Assembly (NCBI GenBank): GCA_020444165.1
Contig: JAHLLK010000078.1
Location: 1 to 26,795 of the forward strand
Source: Deltaproteobacteria bacterium
GTDB taxonomy: Bacteria > Desulfobacterota > Desulfarculia > Desulfarculales > Desulfarculaceae
Direction of reading: 5' to 3'
Length of the DNA: 26,795 nucleotides
The position numbers and the translations under genes are program-made. The notes under the pieces were generated by a model. It was given only the letters and a program-made list of their open reading frames with translations, was not told the DNA's origin and searched no databases. This document shows, in pieces, positions 13,988-21,703 of the stretch; position 1 is the first letter of the stretch, and each line of letters starts with the position of its first letter.

Positions 13988-15436
13988 ATGGCTCGCGTAT
14001 TGATCATAGATGATGATCCCGCCATCTGCGAACTGCTGGGCCTGAAAGTCCGCAAGATGGGCCACGAGGCCCTGGCTTCGCACACCTTGGCCGACGGCCT
14101 GAACGTGGCCCGCACCCGGGAATGCGACGTGGTGTTCCTGGACGTGATGATGCCCGACGGCAACGGGCTGGACGCCCTCAAGCTGATCCGCCACACCCGC
14201 TCCGAGCCCGAGGTGGTCATCATCACCGGCCGGGGCAGCGCCGAGGGCGCCGAGCTGGCCATCAAAAGCGGCGCCTGGGATTACATCCAAAAAGGCTGCT
14301 CCCTGAAAGACATGATCCTGCCCCTGACCCGGGCCCTGCAATACCGCGAACAAAAGCTGTCCGCCCCCCCGCCCGTAGCCCTGAAACGGGCCGGCATCGT
14401 GGGCTCCAGCGCGCCCATGCAAGCCAGCCTGGATCAACTGGCCCAGGCCGCGGCCTCGGAAGCCAACCTCCTCATAACCGGCGAGACCGGCACCGGCAAG
14501 GAGCTTTTCGCCCGCGCGGCGCACGACAACAGCCTGCGGGTCCACGAGTCCTTCGTGGTGGTGGACTGCGCCGCCCTGCCCGAGTCCCTGGTGGAGAGCA
14601 TGCTTTTCGGCCACGAGCGCGGGGCCTTCACCGGGGCGGACCGCATGCAGGAGGGCCTGGTGCGCCACGCCCACGGCGGCACCCTGTTCCTCGATGAAGT
14701 TGGCGAACTGCCTCTGAGCCTGCAGAAGGCCTTCCTGCGGGTCTTGCAGGAGCGGAGCTTCCGCCCCCTGGGGGCCAAGAGCGAGGTGGAGAGCGATTTC
14801 CGCCTGGTGGCGGCCACCAACCGCGATCTTGAGCAGTTGGTCCAGGAACGGCGCTTCCGCTCGGACCTGCTCTTTCGCCTGCGGGCCCTGGCCATCCAGC
14901 TCCCCCCCCTCAGGGACCGGGCCGAGGACATCCACGACCTCACGGTGCACTACATCGCCAAGATCTGCCGCCGCCGCGGCGAGCCGGTGAGGGGCTTCAC
15001 CCCCGATTTCCTGGAGGCCATGTTGCACTACCCCTGGCCCGGCAACGTGCGGGAGCTGGCCAACACGGTGGAGCAGGCCATCTCCGCCTCGGGCGGCTCG
15101 CCCACCCTGTTCCGCCTGCACCTGCCGGAGCACATCCGGGTGGCCCTGGCCCGCTCCTCGGTGCGGGCCGGCGAGACGCGGCCCCGCCTGGTCACCACCA
15201 GCCCGCCGATCCCCCTGGCCACGGGCTGGAAGCCCGACGCCGCGGGGCACTACCCCAAACTCAAGGACGTGCTCGCCACGGCCCAGGACCAGTTGGAGGA
15301 ACGCTATCTGCGGGAGCTGATGGTGGAAGCGGACAACGACGTGCCCACGGCCTGCCGCCTCTCGGGCCTGTCGCGCACCGGGCTCTATAACCGCCTGAAA
15401 AAATACGGCCTCTCGCGCCAATTGACCATGACCTGA
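13988..15436 (+). CDS. NtrC-type sigma-54-dependent response regulator
   Basis: I start at the ATG at 13988, where MARVLIIDDDPAICELLG opens the receiver domain, giving 482 residues. Receiver domain: 1-120, with the acidic DDD (8-10), phospho-acceptor Asp 52 in VVFLDVMMPDGNG, and Lys 102. AAA+ domain: about 137-370, with Walker A GETGTGKE (165-172), the sigma-54 contact loop GAFTGA (212-217), Walker B GTLFLDEVGE (231-240) and RFRSDLLFRL. Fis-type helix-turn-helix at the C-terminus (PTACRLSGLSRTGLYNRLKKYGL). It activates sigma-54 promoters when phosphorylated by a histidine kinase, which is not encoded here. Targets are unknown. Confidence 0.93.
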   Translation: MARVLIIDDDPAICELLGLKVRKMGHEALASHTLADGLNVARTRECDVVFLDVMMPDGNGLDALKLIRHTRSEPEVVIITGRGSAEGAELAIKSGAWDYIQKGCSLKDMILPLTRALQYREQKLSAPPPVALKRAGIVGSSAPMQASLDQLAQAAASEANLLITGETGTGKELFARAAHDNSLRVHESFVVVDCAALPESLVESMLFGHERGAFTGADRMQEGLVRHAHGGTLFLDEVGELPLSLQKAFLRVLQERSFRPLGAKSEVESDFRLVAATNRDLEQLVQERRFRSDLLFRLRALAIQLPPLRDRAEDIHDLTVHYIAKICRRRGEPVRGFTPDFLEAMLHYPWPGNVRELANTVEQAISASGGSPTLFRLHLPEHIRVALARSSVRAGETRPRLVTTSPPIPLATGWKPDAAGHYPKLKDVLATAQDQLEERYLRELMVEADNDVPTACRLSGLSRTGLYNRLKKYGLSRQLTMT

Positions 15437-15514
15437 ACCGCGCCCGGCCCCTTCCGGCCCGACGGCGAATACCCAGCTTATGGCTGCCCATCAGCCGCCA
15501 CGCAAGGAGACCCC

Positions 15515-15856
15515 ATGTCCCAGGAAAAGAGAGCCTTCCTCGTCACTTTCCAGCCCCCGACCCTGGAGGCCACCCAGGCCCTGCGGGAGAAGTTCGCCAC
15601 CAGCTATGACCGCTTCCTCAACATGGACGCGGTGGAGTACAAATGCTGGTGGGTGGACCAGTCCACCGGCACCTGGGGCGCGTTCTACGTGTTCCGCTCG
15701 GAAAAAGAGCTGAACGAGTACACCAGCACGGACGTGTGGAAGAAGGTGATCCCGGAGAAATATGGCTGCGTGCCCGAGGGACGGGCCTTGGAGGTGGGGT
15801 CCATTGTTTCGAAGGTGCTGATTACGGAACATGAGGGGAGTTGGGTGGCGGAGTAA
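15515..15856 (+). CDS. YdhR-like small alpha/beta-barrel protein
   Basis: The 113-residue protein starts at an ATG five bases after AAGGAGA. Its order of elements (RAFLVTFQPP, helix ATQALREKFATSYDRFLN, then VEYKCWWVDQSTGTWGAFYVFRSEKELNEYTSTDVWKKVIPEKYG and a closing strand) fits the ferredoxin-like dimeric barrel of YdhR and related putative mono-oxygenases, in which the WGAFYVF strand and the helix with the DVWKK segment correspond to the family's GGIYLF...YLxMH part. The reaction is unknown. It follows the response regulator by 78 bases and may share its transcript. It is the last host-like gene before the AT-rich island. Confidence 0.6.
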   Translation: MSQEKRAFLVTFQPPTLEATQALREKFATSYDRFLNMDAVEYKCWWVDQSTGTWGAFYVFRSEKELNEYTSTDVWKKVIPEKYGCVPEGRALEVGSIVSKVLITEHEGSWVAE

Positions 15857-16053
15857 TGGGGGCAATAAAATAATCGGATTGGGATGTAATGGGGTAGCTT
15901 GGCGGTTTCGAGCGCCAGGCTGCCCCCAACTGGCGGCGACTGTCAGGTGAATACCGTCACTGTACACACCGTCAACACACCAGCCATGCATTGGTCCAGA
16001 CTTGCATTAGATCATTTCTCAGGCGTTTTAACACCCTTTTAAAAACAATCTTC

Positions 16054-17034
16054 TTAAATTTCATCGTCGCCAAAGCTCAGATTAAAAATATAACAATCTG
16101 ATCCTGGGGCCGCATAATTTTCATGATTATACCTTAACGCTTGAGCATAGCACATCTGTATTTTATCATTTTGAAATGCCGCAAGTGCTGCCCCAATAGT
16201 TGTTAATTTATTATTCATCGGGGCAACCACTATGTTTTTATTCTTAACGTTATCTATTTGGGTTAGTAGCATATTCTTAGTACCAATCGGATCATTGCAA
16301 GATATTTCAAAACGGCTAACATCATAATATGATGTGGCTATTTGCTCCACTAATTGCATATAGCTTTCATTTGCATCTTTGTCCTTTTCGGTGGTAGCAC
16401 TTCCTGAACGACCATACCCAATCGACAATGAATTAGGTTCAAGGGCCTCCACAAGCCCAGCGGCTCTCTCATGTTCATAACCGACAATTAGTATTAGATG
16501 TGTTTCACGAGATGGAACAATTTCACCCGGATATCCTAAAATGGAACGAACCTCTCCTATTCCTCTGCTAAGCCACTTGTGCCCCACATCATCCCCAACA
16601 CTATATTCTGATGCATTGGCATATACGCATACTATTTTTGCTTTTCGGCAATGCAATCTCAGGATGCAAAGCAAAATCAACAGTGACTCATGTGTAAAGG
16701 TGGTGATATCTAGGAGGATATTTCTAAGATTTTTATTGCTAACAACGTTACAAATATACTTATCCAGATTGTCAGCTGTAAGTATCGGGTCGTTGGTACA
16801 AACATCAACAGTTATCTTTTCATGAAATATTTTTTTAAGGCTTTCCTTTTTACCTCCTACGTATTTTTCCAGATCAATATTTGATAGTATCATAGCCTGT
16901 CCAATGTTATGGACATCAATATTCTTGGGTATCGATAAGCATCTTTCCTCAAAGCTGCTTGAACAAATATATAGATCGAATTTCTGGTTTAAGGCTCGAT
17001 CCAACATATGAAGTTGAACTTTGTCAAGTTTCAT
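16054..17034 (-). CDS. Unrecognised alpha/beta protein with SSSFEERC motif, fourth gene of the island operon
   Basis: This 326-residue protein starts at an ATGA overlap with the ATPase gene. Two Rossmann-like halves can be seen. The first has FDLYICSSSFEERCL (residues 19-33) and NILLDITTFTHESLLILLCIL (about 104-124). The second has THLILIVGYEHERAAGLVEAL (about 183-203), then KNKNIVVAPMNNKLTTIGAALAAF and a closing QMCYAQALRYN strand. The second half recalls nucleotide-sensing CARF-like folds in layout only. There is no signal peptide or membrane segment. Position at the end of an operon with a DNA methyltransferase, an HD protein and an ATPase suggests an effector or sensor of a defence module. 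I know no family name. Codon use is AT-rich. Confidence 0.75.
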   Translation of the reverse strand: MKLDKVQLHMLDRALNQKFDLYICSSSFEERCLSIPKNIDVHNIGQAMILSNIDLEKYVGGKKESLKKIFHEKITVDVCTNDPILTADNLDKYICNVVSNKNLRNILLDITTFTHESLLILLCILRLHCRKAKIVCVYANASEYSVGDDVGHKWLSRGIGEVRSILGYPGEIVPSRETHLILIVGYEHERAAGLVEALEPNSLSIGYGRSGSATTEKDKDANESYMQLVEQIATSYYDVSRFEISCNDPIGTKNMLLTQIDNVKNKNIVVAPMNNKLTTIGAALAAFQNDKIQMCYAQALRYNHENYAAPGSDCYIFNLSFGDDEI

Positions 17035-18848
17035 TTCTTATCCCCAAATAGCTCCAATTGGACAACTTCTGCTTCAGAAGGAAGTCCATGAGACGCGACC
17101 CTTCTCAGCAGTGTCGCCGGCGTTTCCATCGCCATTTTTATTACTTCATTTGTAACAAAAAGATACCCCGCAAAACCTGTTGGATCTAGGTTCCAAATTG
17201 GAGCCAGTCTTCGATTCAGAATATATAGCCTTGTACGTCCTCCACTTTTACTATCTTTTCGCCCAATTGTAGAACGATGAAAGTAGCCAAGCTGTATCCC
17301 TAGATTTAAAATATTCAAAACCTCGTCAGATGGCTGATCTGAAAAGGCAATAGAAAAAACTCTACGTTCTGACCGATCAGATAAAAGAATTTGTCGAAAT
17401 AGTCCCCCAAGACCCTGAATTAAATTAGAAAGCGTCCTAATATCTCCCTTAGGCGGGGCAGTGGCATGTCCGCCATCTTGGACCCGCTCAAGGTCAGAAA
17501 ATAAGAACCTATTAGCTTCTTCACGTACTATTTCGTTTTGTACGCTGGAAGGTATACTACTTATAGAGCCAGAACCAGTCTCTGACTTTAATTTCGCATA
17601 CATAAGGTGGGCGGGGTGAAGAAAATGGCGAACAATACCGGAAGACAAGTGTACGAGTTGATCAAATCCCGCGTAACTATATTTAGAACTAGATTTTCGT
17701 TTACCAGCCAAGCCTTTAATGTAATCAGGTCTTGCATACCGCAAGGCATCATCAGTACGATAAAATCCCCGAGAGTCTCCTTTGTCGTAGGCCTGTTTGT
17801 ACTTTTCAGCGATATCTCGTATTTTATCTTCCTGTTTCCTATCTTCAGGAAAAAAGTCGTACGCTTTTGGTTCGTTTATGCCGAATTTCGTTAACCTTTT
17901 TTCAACAATATCAGTAATTCTTTCCCTATACTTAGACTTGCTACTCCCGGTGTAAATAGTAGCAATATCTATTTCAGAATAATCATGTGGCGTATCTATA
18001 GTTGATCCGCTAGTCGTATAATATGTTTTGTAGTTATATTGAGTAGATACTTTTAAACTGACCTTCCGACTCGTTCTCGTAGCAACCCATGAGTTAAGAA
18101 CTCTAGCCTGTGTTTTATTTAGCCAGTGAGCATCATCGATCAATAAGTATACAGGTCCATTCGGAAACCCTTTCAGGCGATGCAAATTTGAAATAATTGG
18201 GAAAAGAAAATCTAGATAATCACAAAGAGGACCATCGTAAGGAATAAGTTCTCTACAAAAAGCTAGCTTTTTTGCGTATTGTATCGCCTGGACATAGAGC
18301 TGCTCGGATATGAAGGCCATCCTTTGAAACATGTCTGACACTTCAAGAGAAGCATCAAGGACATCCTTAAAAGAACCAGAAGATGACCTCACTATGGCAG
18401 GTAAATATATTTCATTATAATACTCTTCAACTTGTTGTTTATATGCACCATGGTTCCCAAATATATCAGGAACTGCTAGCGATTGGAACACCTTCACACA
18501 AAAATGTGTTGCCAAAAGATGCTCGTTCAAAATATCACTGGCATGCCTATTTTCAAGCCTTCTGAGTTCTGCAAGAGAGAAATTGGTGTTTTTTAAAGGT
18601 ATATATATCCCCAAAAAAGGAAGATCTTTCAGGCAACAACCTCGCGCCAGACATTGGCAATCTGGTTGCAGATAGCGAAACATCATACTCTTTCCCGCCC
18701 CTCTAGGGCCAACAAGAAAAACGTTTCCCGAATCTATTATCTTTTGAAAATCTGTAAAGACATCCACAAATAAAGATACTGTTTCTTCAGCTGTTAAATC
18801 CTCTGGCGATGTTATTTGGAAAGGGTTATCGTAAGGCGTCACAGACAT
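17031..18848 (-). CDS. ORC/Cdc6-like P-loop ATPase, third gene of the island operon
   Basis: I chose the ATG at 18848 (605 residues). It lies one base after the stop codon of the HD gene with GTGGAG nine bases upstream; the longer GTG start at 18890 has no such support. The start MSVTPYDNPFQITSPEDLTAEE and FLVGPRGAGKSMMFRYL (Walker A at 47-54) match bacterial proteins annotated as ORC-CDC6-family AAA ATPases, as I recall them. VYLLIDDAHWL (about 233-243) is Walker B, and WVATRTSRKVSLKVS is a plausible sensor strand. The C-terminal 250 residues have SSGIVRHFLHPAHLMY and a possible winged-helix part. Similar ATPases occur in bacterial conflict loci as molecular switches. It is coupled to both neighbours. 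Confidence 0.85.
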   Translation of the reverse strand: MSVTPYDNPFQITSPEDLTAEETVSLFVDVFTDFQKIIDSGNVFLVGPRGAGKSMMFRYLQPDCQCLARGCCLKDLPFLGIYIPLKNTNFSLAELRRLENRHASDILNEHLLATHFCVKVFQSLAVPDIFGNHGAYKQQVEEYYNEIYLPAIVRSSSGSFKDVLDASLEVSDMFQRMAFISEQLYVQAIQYAKKLAFCRELIPYDGPLCDYLDFLFPIISNLHRLKGFPNGPVYLLIDDAHWLNKTQARVLNSWVATRTSRKVSLKVSTQYNYKTYYTTSGSTIDTPHDYSEIDIATIYTGSSKSKYRERITDIVEKRLTKFGINEPKAYDFFPEDRKQEDKIRDIAEKYKQAYDKGDSRGFYRTDDALRYARPDYIKGLAGKRKSSSKYSYAGFDQLVHLSSGIVRHFLHPAHLMYAKLKSETGSGSISSIPSSVQNEIVREEANRFLFSDLERVQDGGHATAPPKGDIRTLSNLIQGLGGLFRQILLSDRSERRVFSIAFSDQPSDEVLNILNLGIQLGYFHRSTIGRKDSKSGGRTRLYILNRRLAPIWNLDPTGFAGYLFVTNEVIKMAMETPATLLRRVASHGLPSEAEVVQLELFGDKK

Positions 18849-18849
18849 G

Positions 18850-20010
18850 TTATAAACTCCACTCTCTTTGCAAATACTGGTATTGCTCACTTCCGCACCG
18901 TATACTAGAACTGAAATCTAGTATACTTCCAGTTGCGGGAGCGGACGGATATCCGTTTTCCTTTAATGTGTATTGAATTTTTTCCCTCTTAAAAGAATCA
19001 CGTGTATTTTGAATAACAATTTCAACTCTAATACAATCAAGAGATAAACAAGGCCTAATAAAACGCATGCAATAACGCCTCTCCCGCTCCATTTTTAAGG
19101 TTCGATCGTATATTTCATCTAATAAGTACTTTTCTTTTCCATTTTTCTTGAATTTTTTACCGGCCAAATCCGAATCAATTTCATACGATAAATACACCTG
19201 GAGTTTTTCATTTTCGTTTTTTTCTATCTTTACGGTGTGTAGCGCCTCTGAATAACGGTGATAGATTAGGCTCCCCTCTAATATTGTTCCTAGACTAAGA
19301 CCTTCTCGATCCGCTCTAGACGAATCATCTGCAAGTTCATCGGCGAATCTAAGCAAAGCAGCCAGCAAACGTTTCCGTAATTTTTTTTCATAAAGAGTCT
19401 TCTTTTCTTCAAGGTAATCGATTGTATTTTTCATTCCTTCCATTGTGCCACCATGAACAAGCGCTAACTTTTCTATCAATTTTCTTTCAAAACTGTCAGG
19501 TATGTGAGGCTGTCCCTTTTCATCCAATATTCTTTTTAGACTCCTCTCGTGATTTTCTCGCCCAAAATTGTTGCCAACATCATGTATTTGGATGGCACAC
19601 AATAGAAAGAAACTCTCATAAGGTGTCAAATATCCACGTTCAAAAGACCACAACATTTCCGACAGCTTTTCTATAACTTTATCAACATGACCCACCCCAT
19701 GATTGTTAAGATGTACGACTGGATCAGATTCTTCAAGCTGACGTAGTTTCTCGTCACGTTTAGCATTATCCTCTATCTCAGAGAATATTTTTTTTGTTTC
19801 TTCCATCCATTCCACCGCGCCAGCCGCCATAGCATTTCGTTCGACAGAATTGTGTATAGGTATTAAGCTTTCCTTAAACCGTAAGTATCTCTCTTTGTAC
19901 GAAATTTCACCTTTAGCTAGAGAATAGCGCGGAAATTCGTTATCATTTTGCTCAGAAAACCACTTTTCAATGCTTTCATTCTCGACTATGGTATTGCCAG
20001 ATTCTGTCAT
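18850..20010 (-). CDS. HD-domain protein, second gene of the island operon
   Basis: The protein has 386 residues and starts 7 bases after the methyltransferase stop, with GAGG overlapping that stop region. The HD metal site is complete: His 104/His 108 in NNHGVGHVDKV, HD at 143-144 in AIQIHDVGNNFGRENH, His 186 in LVHGGTM, and Asp 224/Asp 228 in RFADELADDSSRA. This resembles the HD-CE type, HD domains found with conflict-system ATPases, and may act as a phosphohydrolase or nuclease on nucleotides or nucleic acid. Residues 1-100 and 270-386 are unassigned; the latter is beta-rich. Which substrate it acts on cannot be told from sequence. AT-rich codon use matches the other island genes. Confidence 0.82.
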   Translation of the reverse strand: MTESGNTIVENESIEKWFSEQNDNEFPRYSLAKGEISYKERYLRFKESLIPIHNSVERNAMAAGAVEWMEETKKIFSEIEDNAKRDEKLRQLEESDPVVHLNNHGVGHVDKVIEKLSEMLWSFERGYLTPYESFFLLCAIQIHDVGNNFGRENHERSLKRILDEKGQPHIPDSFERKLIEKLALVHGGTMEGMKNTIDYLEEKKTLYEKKLRKRLLAALLRFADELADDSSRADREGLSLGTILEGSLIYHRYSEALHTVKIEKNENEKLQVYLSYEIDSDLAGKKFKKNGKEKYLLDEIYDRTLKMERERRYCMRFIRPCLSLDCIRVEIVIQNTRDSFKREKIQYTLKENGYPSAPATGSILDFSSSIRCGSEQYQYLQREWSL

Positions 20011-20017
20011 TATACGT

Positions 20018-21067
20018 CTACCTCGGATCAGACAGTTGCATAAAAACTTCTTTAGCTAATAGCGGTGGAACCGCGTTTGCCACTTGTTGTTGCTGAAAAC
20101 CAATAGAACCAAAAAATCTGTAGGAGTCAGGGAAAGACTGTAACCTTGCGGCCTCCCTCACCGAAAGACCTCTGTTTTGAATTGGATGGATGAGCATGTT
20201 CTTCCTGTAATTGGCAATGACTACAGAGGGTGCATCTAAACGTAGTCTATGATAAATACCCGTGTGGCAGTTGGATGTGTCTGTGTATGAATCCATCATC
20301 TCTCTTGGTATATCTTCCCAGTTTCCTCCCTGAGGGATACATTTATATCTTTCAATAATGTGATCAGCATTTCGTGTAACCAAATTATTAAGAGAGAATT
20401 TCTGACCGTTTCTCATTTGTTTTGAAAATTTAGATTCCGCTTTTGTTCTATAAGGGAGCCTGTCTACATACGCACCATTATCCAATAAAGGCAAATCATT
20501 AATCGCTGATTTTACCGTCAAATATTTTTTAAGTCGTGGTTGTGGTTTGGAAATTTTCACATTGTGGCAAGACCCTACGACAAAAAGCCTGTTTCTCATT
20601 TGTGGCACGCCAAAGTCAGCAGCATTTAAAACCCAACAAGAGGTAGTAAAACCAAGCTCTTCCAGTGATACAATAATATAATCTAGAAAAATTCCTCCGC
20701 AAGTTTCGGCTATTCCTTTTACATTTTCAAATATGACCCAATCGGGAGATAGCAATTCGACAAAACGTAAAAATTCCTTAAAAAGCCAGTTGTTTGGATT
20801 ATTCCTATTTCTTGTTCTCTGGTTCGATGTTGAAAAGCCCTGGCAAGGCGGCCCCCCGAATAATACTAATCCTTCATCGTTGCGGGGCAAGCTAACTTCC
20901 CTTACATTTTTTATATCATCTATGATTACATTGGTGGCCGGATGGTTCCATTTATAAGTCTGTGCAGTATACTTTTCGATTTCCACCGCATGAATTATGT
21001 CTATGCCTGCCCAGCTAGCGCCGAGGGCCATACCTCCCACGCCGGAAAATATGTCTACTCCTAACAT
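20018..21067 (-). CDS. C5-cytosine DNA methyltransferase, first gene of the island operon
   Basis: This is a complete 349-residue Dcm/HpaII-class enzyme. Motif I DIFSGVGGM (5-13), motif IV GGPPCQGFS with catalytic Cys 75, motif VI FENVKG (113-118), motif VIII QMRNRLFVVG (156-165), motif IX GLSVREAARLQSFPD and motif X QQVANAVPP appear in the usual order. The target-recognition region (about 190-280) is short, and the recognised sequence cannot be read from it. It transfers methyl groups from SAM to cytosine C5. No Vsr nuclease or classical restriction enzyme is present; the three genes downstream occupy that position. It lacks a strong Shine-Dalgarno. A promoter with a palindrome lies 30-50 bases upstream. 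Confidence 0.95.
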   Translation of the reverse strand: MLGVDIFSGVGGMALGASWAGIDIIHAVEIEKYTAQTYKWNHPATNVIIDDIKNVREVSLPRNDEGLVLFGGPPCQGFSTSNQRTRNRNNPNNWLFKEFLRFVELLSPDWVIFENVKGIAETCGGIFLDYIIVSLEELGFTTSCWVLNAADFGVPQMRNRLFVVGSCHNVKISKPQPRLKKYLTVKSAINDLPLLDNGAYVDRLPYRTKAESKFSKQMRNGQKFSLNNLVTRNADHIIERYKCIPQGGNWEDIPREMMDSYTDTSNCHTGIYHRLRLDAPSVVIANYRKNMLIHPIQNRGLSVREAARLQSFPDSYRFFGSIGFQQQQVANAVPPLLAKEVFMQLSDPR

Positions 21068-21097
21068 GGGATAATCTTTTTTCTAATCGTGTTAAAA

Positions 21098-21115
21098 GGA
21101 ATATTCCGCATTATA
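21098..21115 (-). promoter_or_regulatory. Promoter -10 and GGAATATTCC palindrome of the island operon
   Basis: On the minus strand TATAAT (21110-21115) is followed by the perfect 10-bp palindrome GGAATATTCC (21098-21107), which would cover the transcription start about 36 bases before the methyltransferase ATG. The -35 region is weak, so activation or a repressor-controlled start is plausible. No dedicated regulator gene is in the island. Confidence 0.5.
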
Positions 21116-21242
21116 TGCCAATTTTTTAAGAACTATGGTTGGCGTTTTTTCCACTTTTAATCAAACAACCTAAGAAGTTAGGCTATCATTTCTCCCCACT
21201 TGCAATCCCCTCCAAAAGACCCCACACCCAACCCCAGGCCAA

Positions 21243-21398
21243 GCCGAAATCGTCGATCCTGATGCAATTGGTAAAGCCGTGTTTCGAGAGCCCTTTCCCG
21301 ATTTAGATCCTGTTGCTTTTGGGTATTTGCCTGAAAATATTATGAAATCAGTAGATTACCCTCGTTACAACTCATTGGATTATATAAAGAAGTGCTAA
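21243..21398 (+). pseudogene. Remnant: 3' end of an unidentified gene
   Basis: A stop-free frame reads AEIVDPDAIGKAVFREPF, continues with protein-like content (DLDPVAFGYLPENIM, DYPRYNSLDYIKKC) and ends at a TAA. There is no start codon or ribosome-binding site, and the frame closes with a TAA at about 21170, so only a C-terminal fragment survives. It lies between the island operon and its degenerate border. The parent family is unknown to me. Confidence 0.45.
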
Positions 21399-21401
21399 GG
21401 A

Positions 21402-21540
21402 TCAGGCAAGCAGAATCTGGTCTATGAACACCTTGATCATACATAGCAGTTCTTTAGTATCGCCTTGGTCTATCATTTTTATATTTAATATCATATTGTT
21501 AGCCCAGCTTGACAGTTCAGGAGATAAAAACAGAAGCTTG
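21402..21540 (-). pseudogene. Remnant: 3' end of another unidentified gene
   Basis: On the minus strand the AT-rich frame reads KLLFLSPELSSWANNMILN, then IDQGDTKELLCMIKVFIDQ and a stop. The upstream part of the same frame is GC-rich shadow sequence over the duplicated ATP-grasp tail, so the protein-like tail has no intact 5' end. It faces the plus-strand remnant at 21243-21398 tail to tail. Confidence 0.4.
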
Positions 21541-21556
21541 ATCCCGCCCCTCTCAC

Positions 21557-21673
21557 CTTCACAACCTCCCCTCCCGTATCCTCTCCGCCACGTACTCCAG
21601 CGGATCGACCCCCACTCTCCTGAACCCTTCCCAGCCGTACTTGACGTTGCACTCCAAGAGATAGGGCCGGCCG
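21557..21673 (-). repeat. Direct repeat of an ATP-grasp gene end, copy A
   Basis: This 117-bp segment aligns without gaps to 22868-22984 at a constant offset of 1311 bases and differs at scattered positions. The pair flanks the GNAT gene. It records a duplication of the ATP-grasp 3' end or of an ATP-grasp/GNAT unit. Confidence 0.85.
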
Positions 21674-21690
21674 CCCACCAGGCCCCCCCC
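21559..21690 (-). pseudogene. ATP-grasp ligase remnant (C-terminal tail only)
   Basis: The frame reads GGRPYLLECNVKYGWEG followed by RRVGVDPLEYVAERIREGRL and a stop. This is nearly the same as the end of the intact ATP-grasp gene at 22870-23646 (GQPYLLEFNVKYGWEG ... VGIDPAEYVAERIREGRL). The ATP-binding core is absent. It begins about 14 bases after the GNAT stop codon, where an intact second ATP-grasp gene would have started losing sequence. A nine-base C run near 21683-21691 marks the break. Confidence 0.8.
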
Positions 21691-21703
21691 CGCAGCAGTT
21701 CGT

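Noticed and set aside
13919..15421. 500-codon minus-strand frame opposite the response regulator
   Set aside because: The plus strand carries a full NtrC-type protein with all motifs; the opposite frame is its shadow.
15857..21540. Integrase, att sites or prophage
   Set aside because: No integrase, direct-repeat attachment site or phage structural gene is visible; the island's mobility machinery is not in the window.
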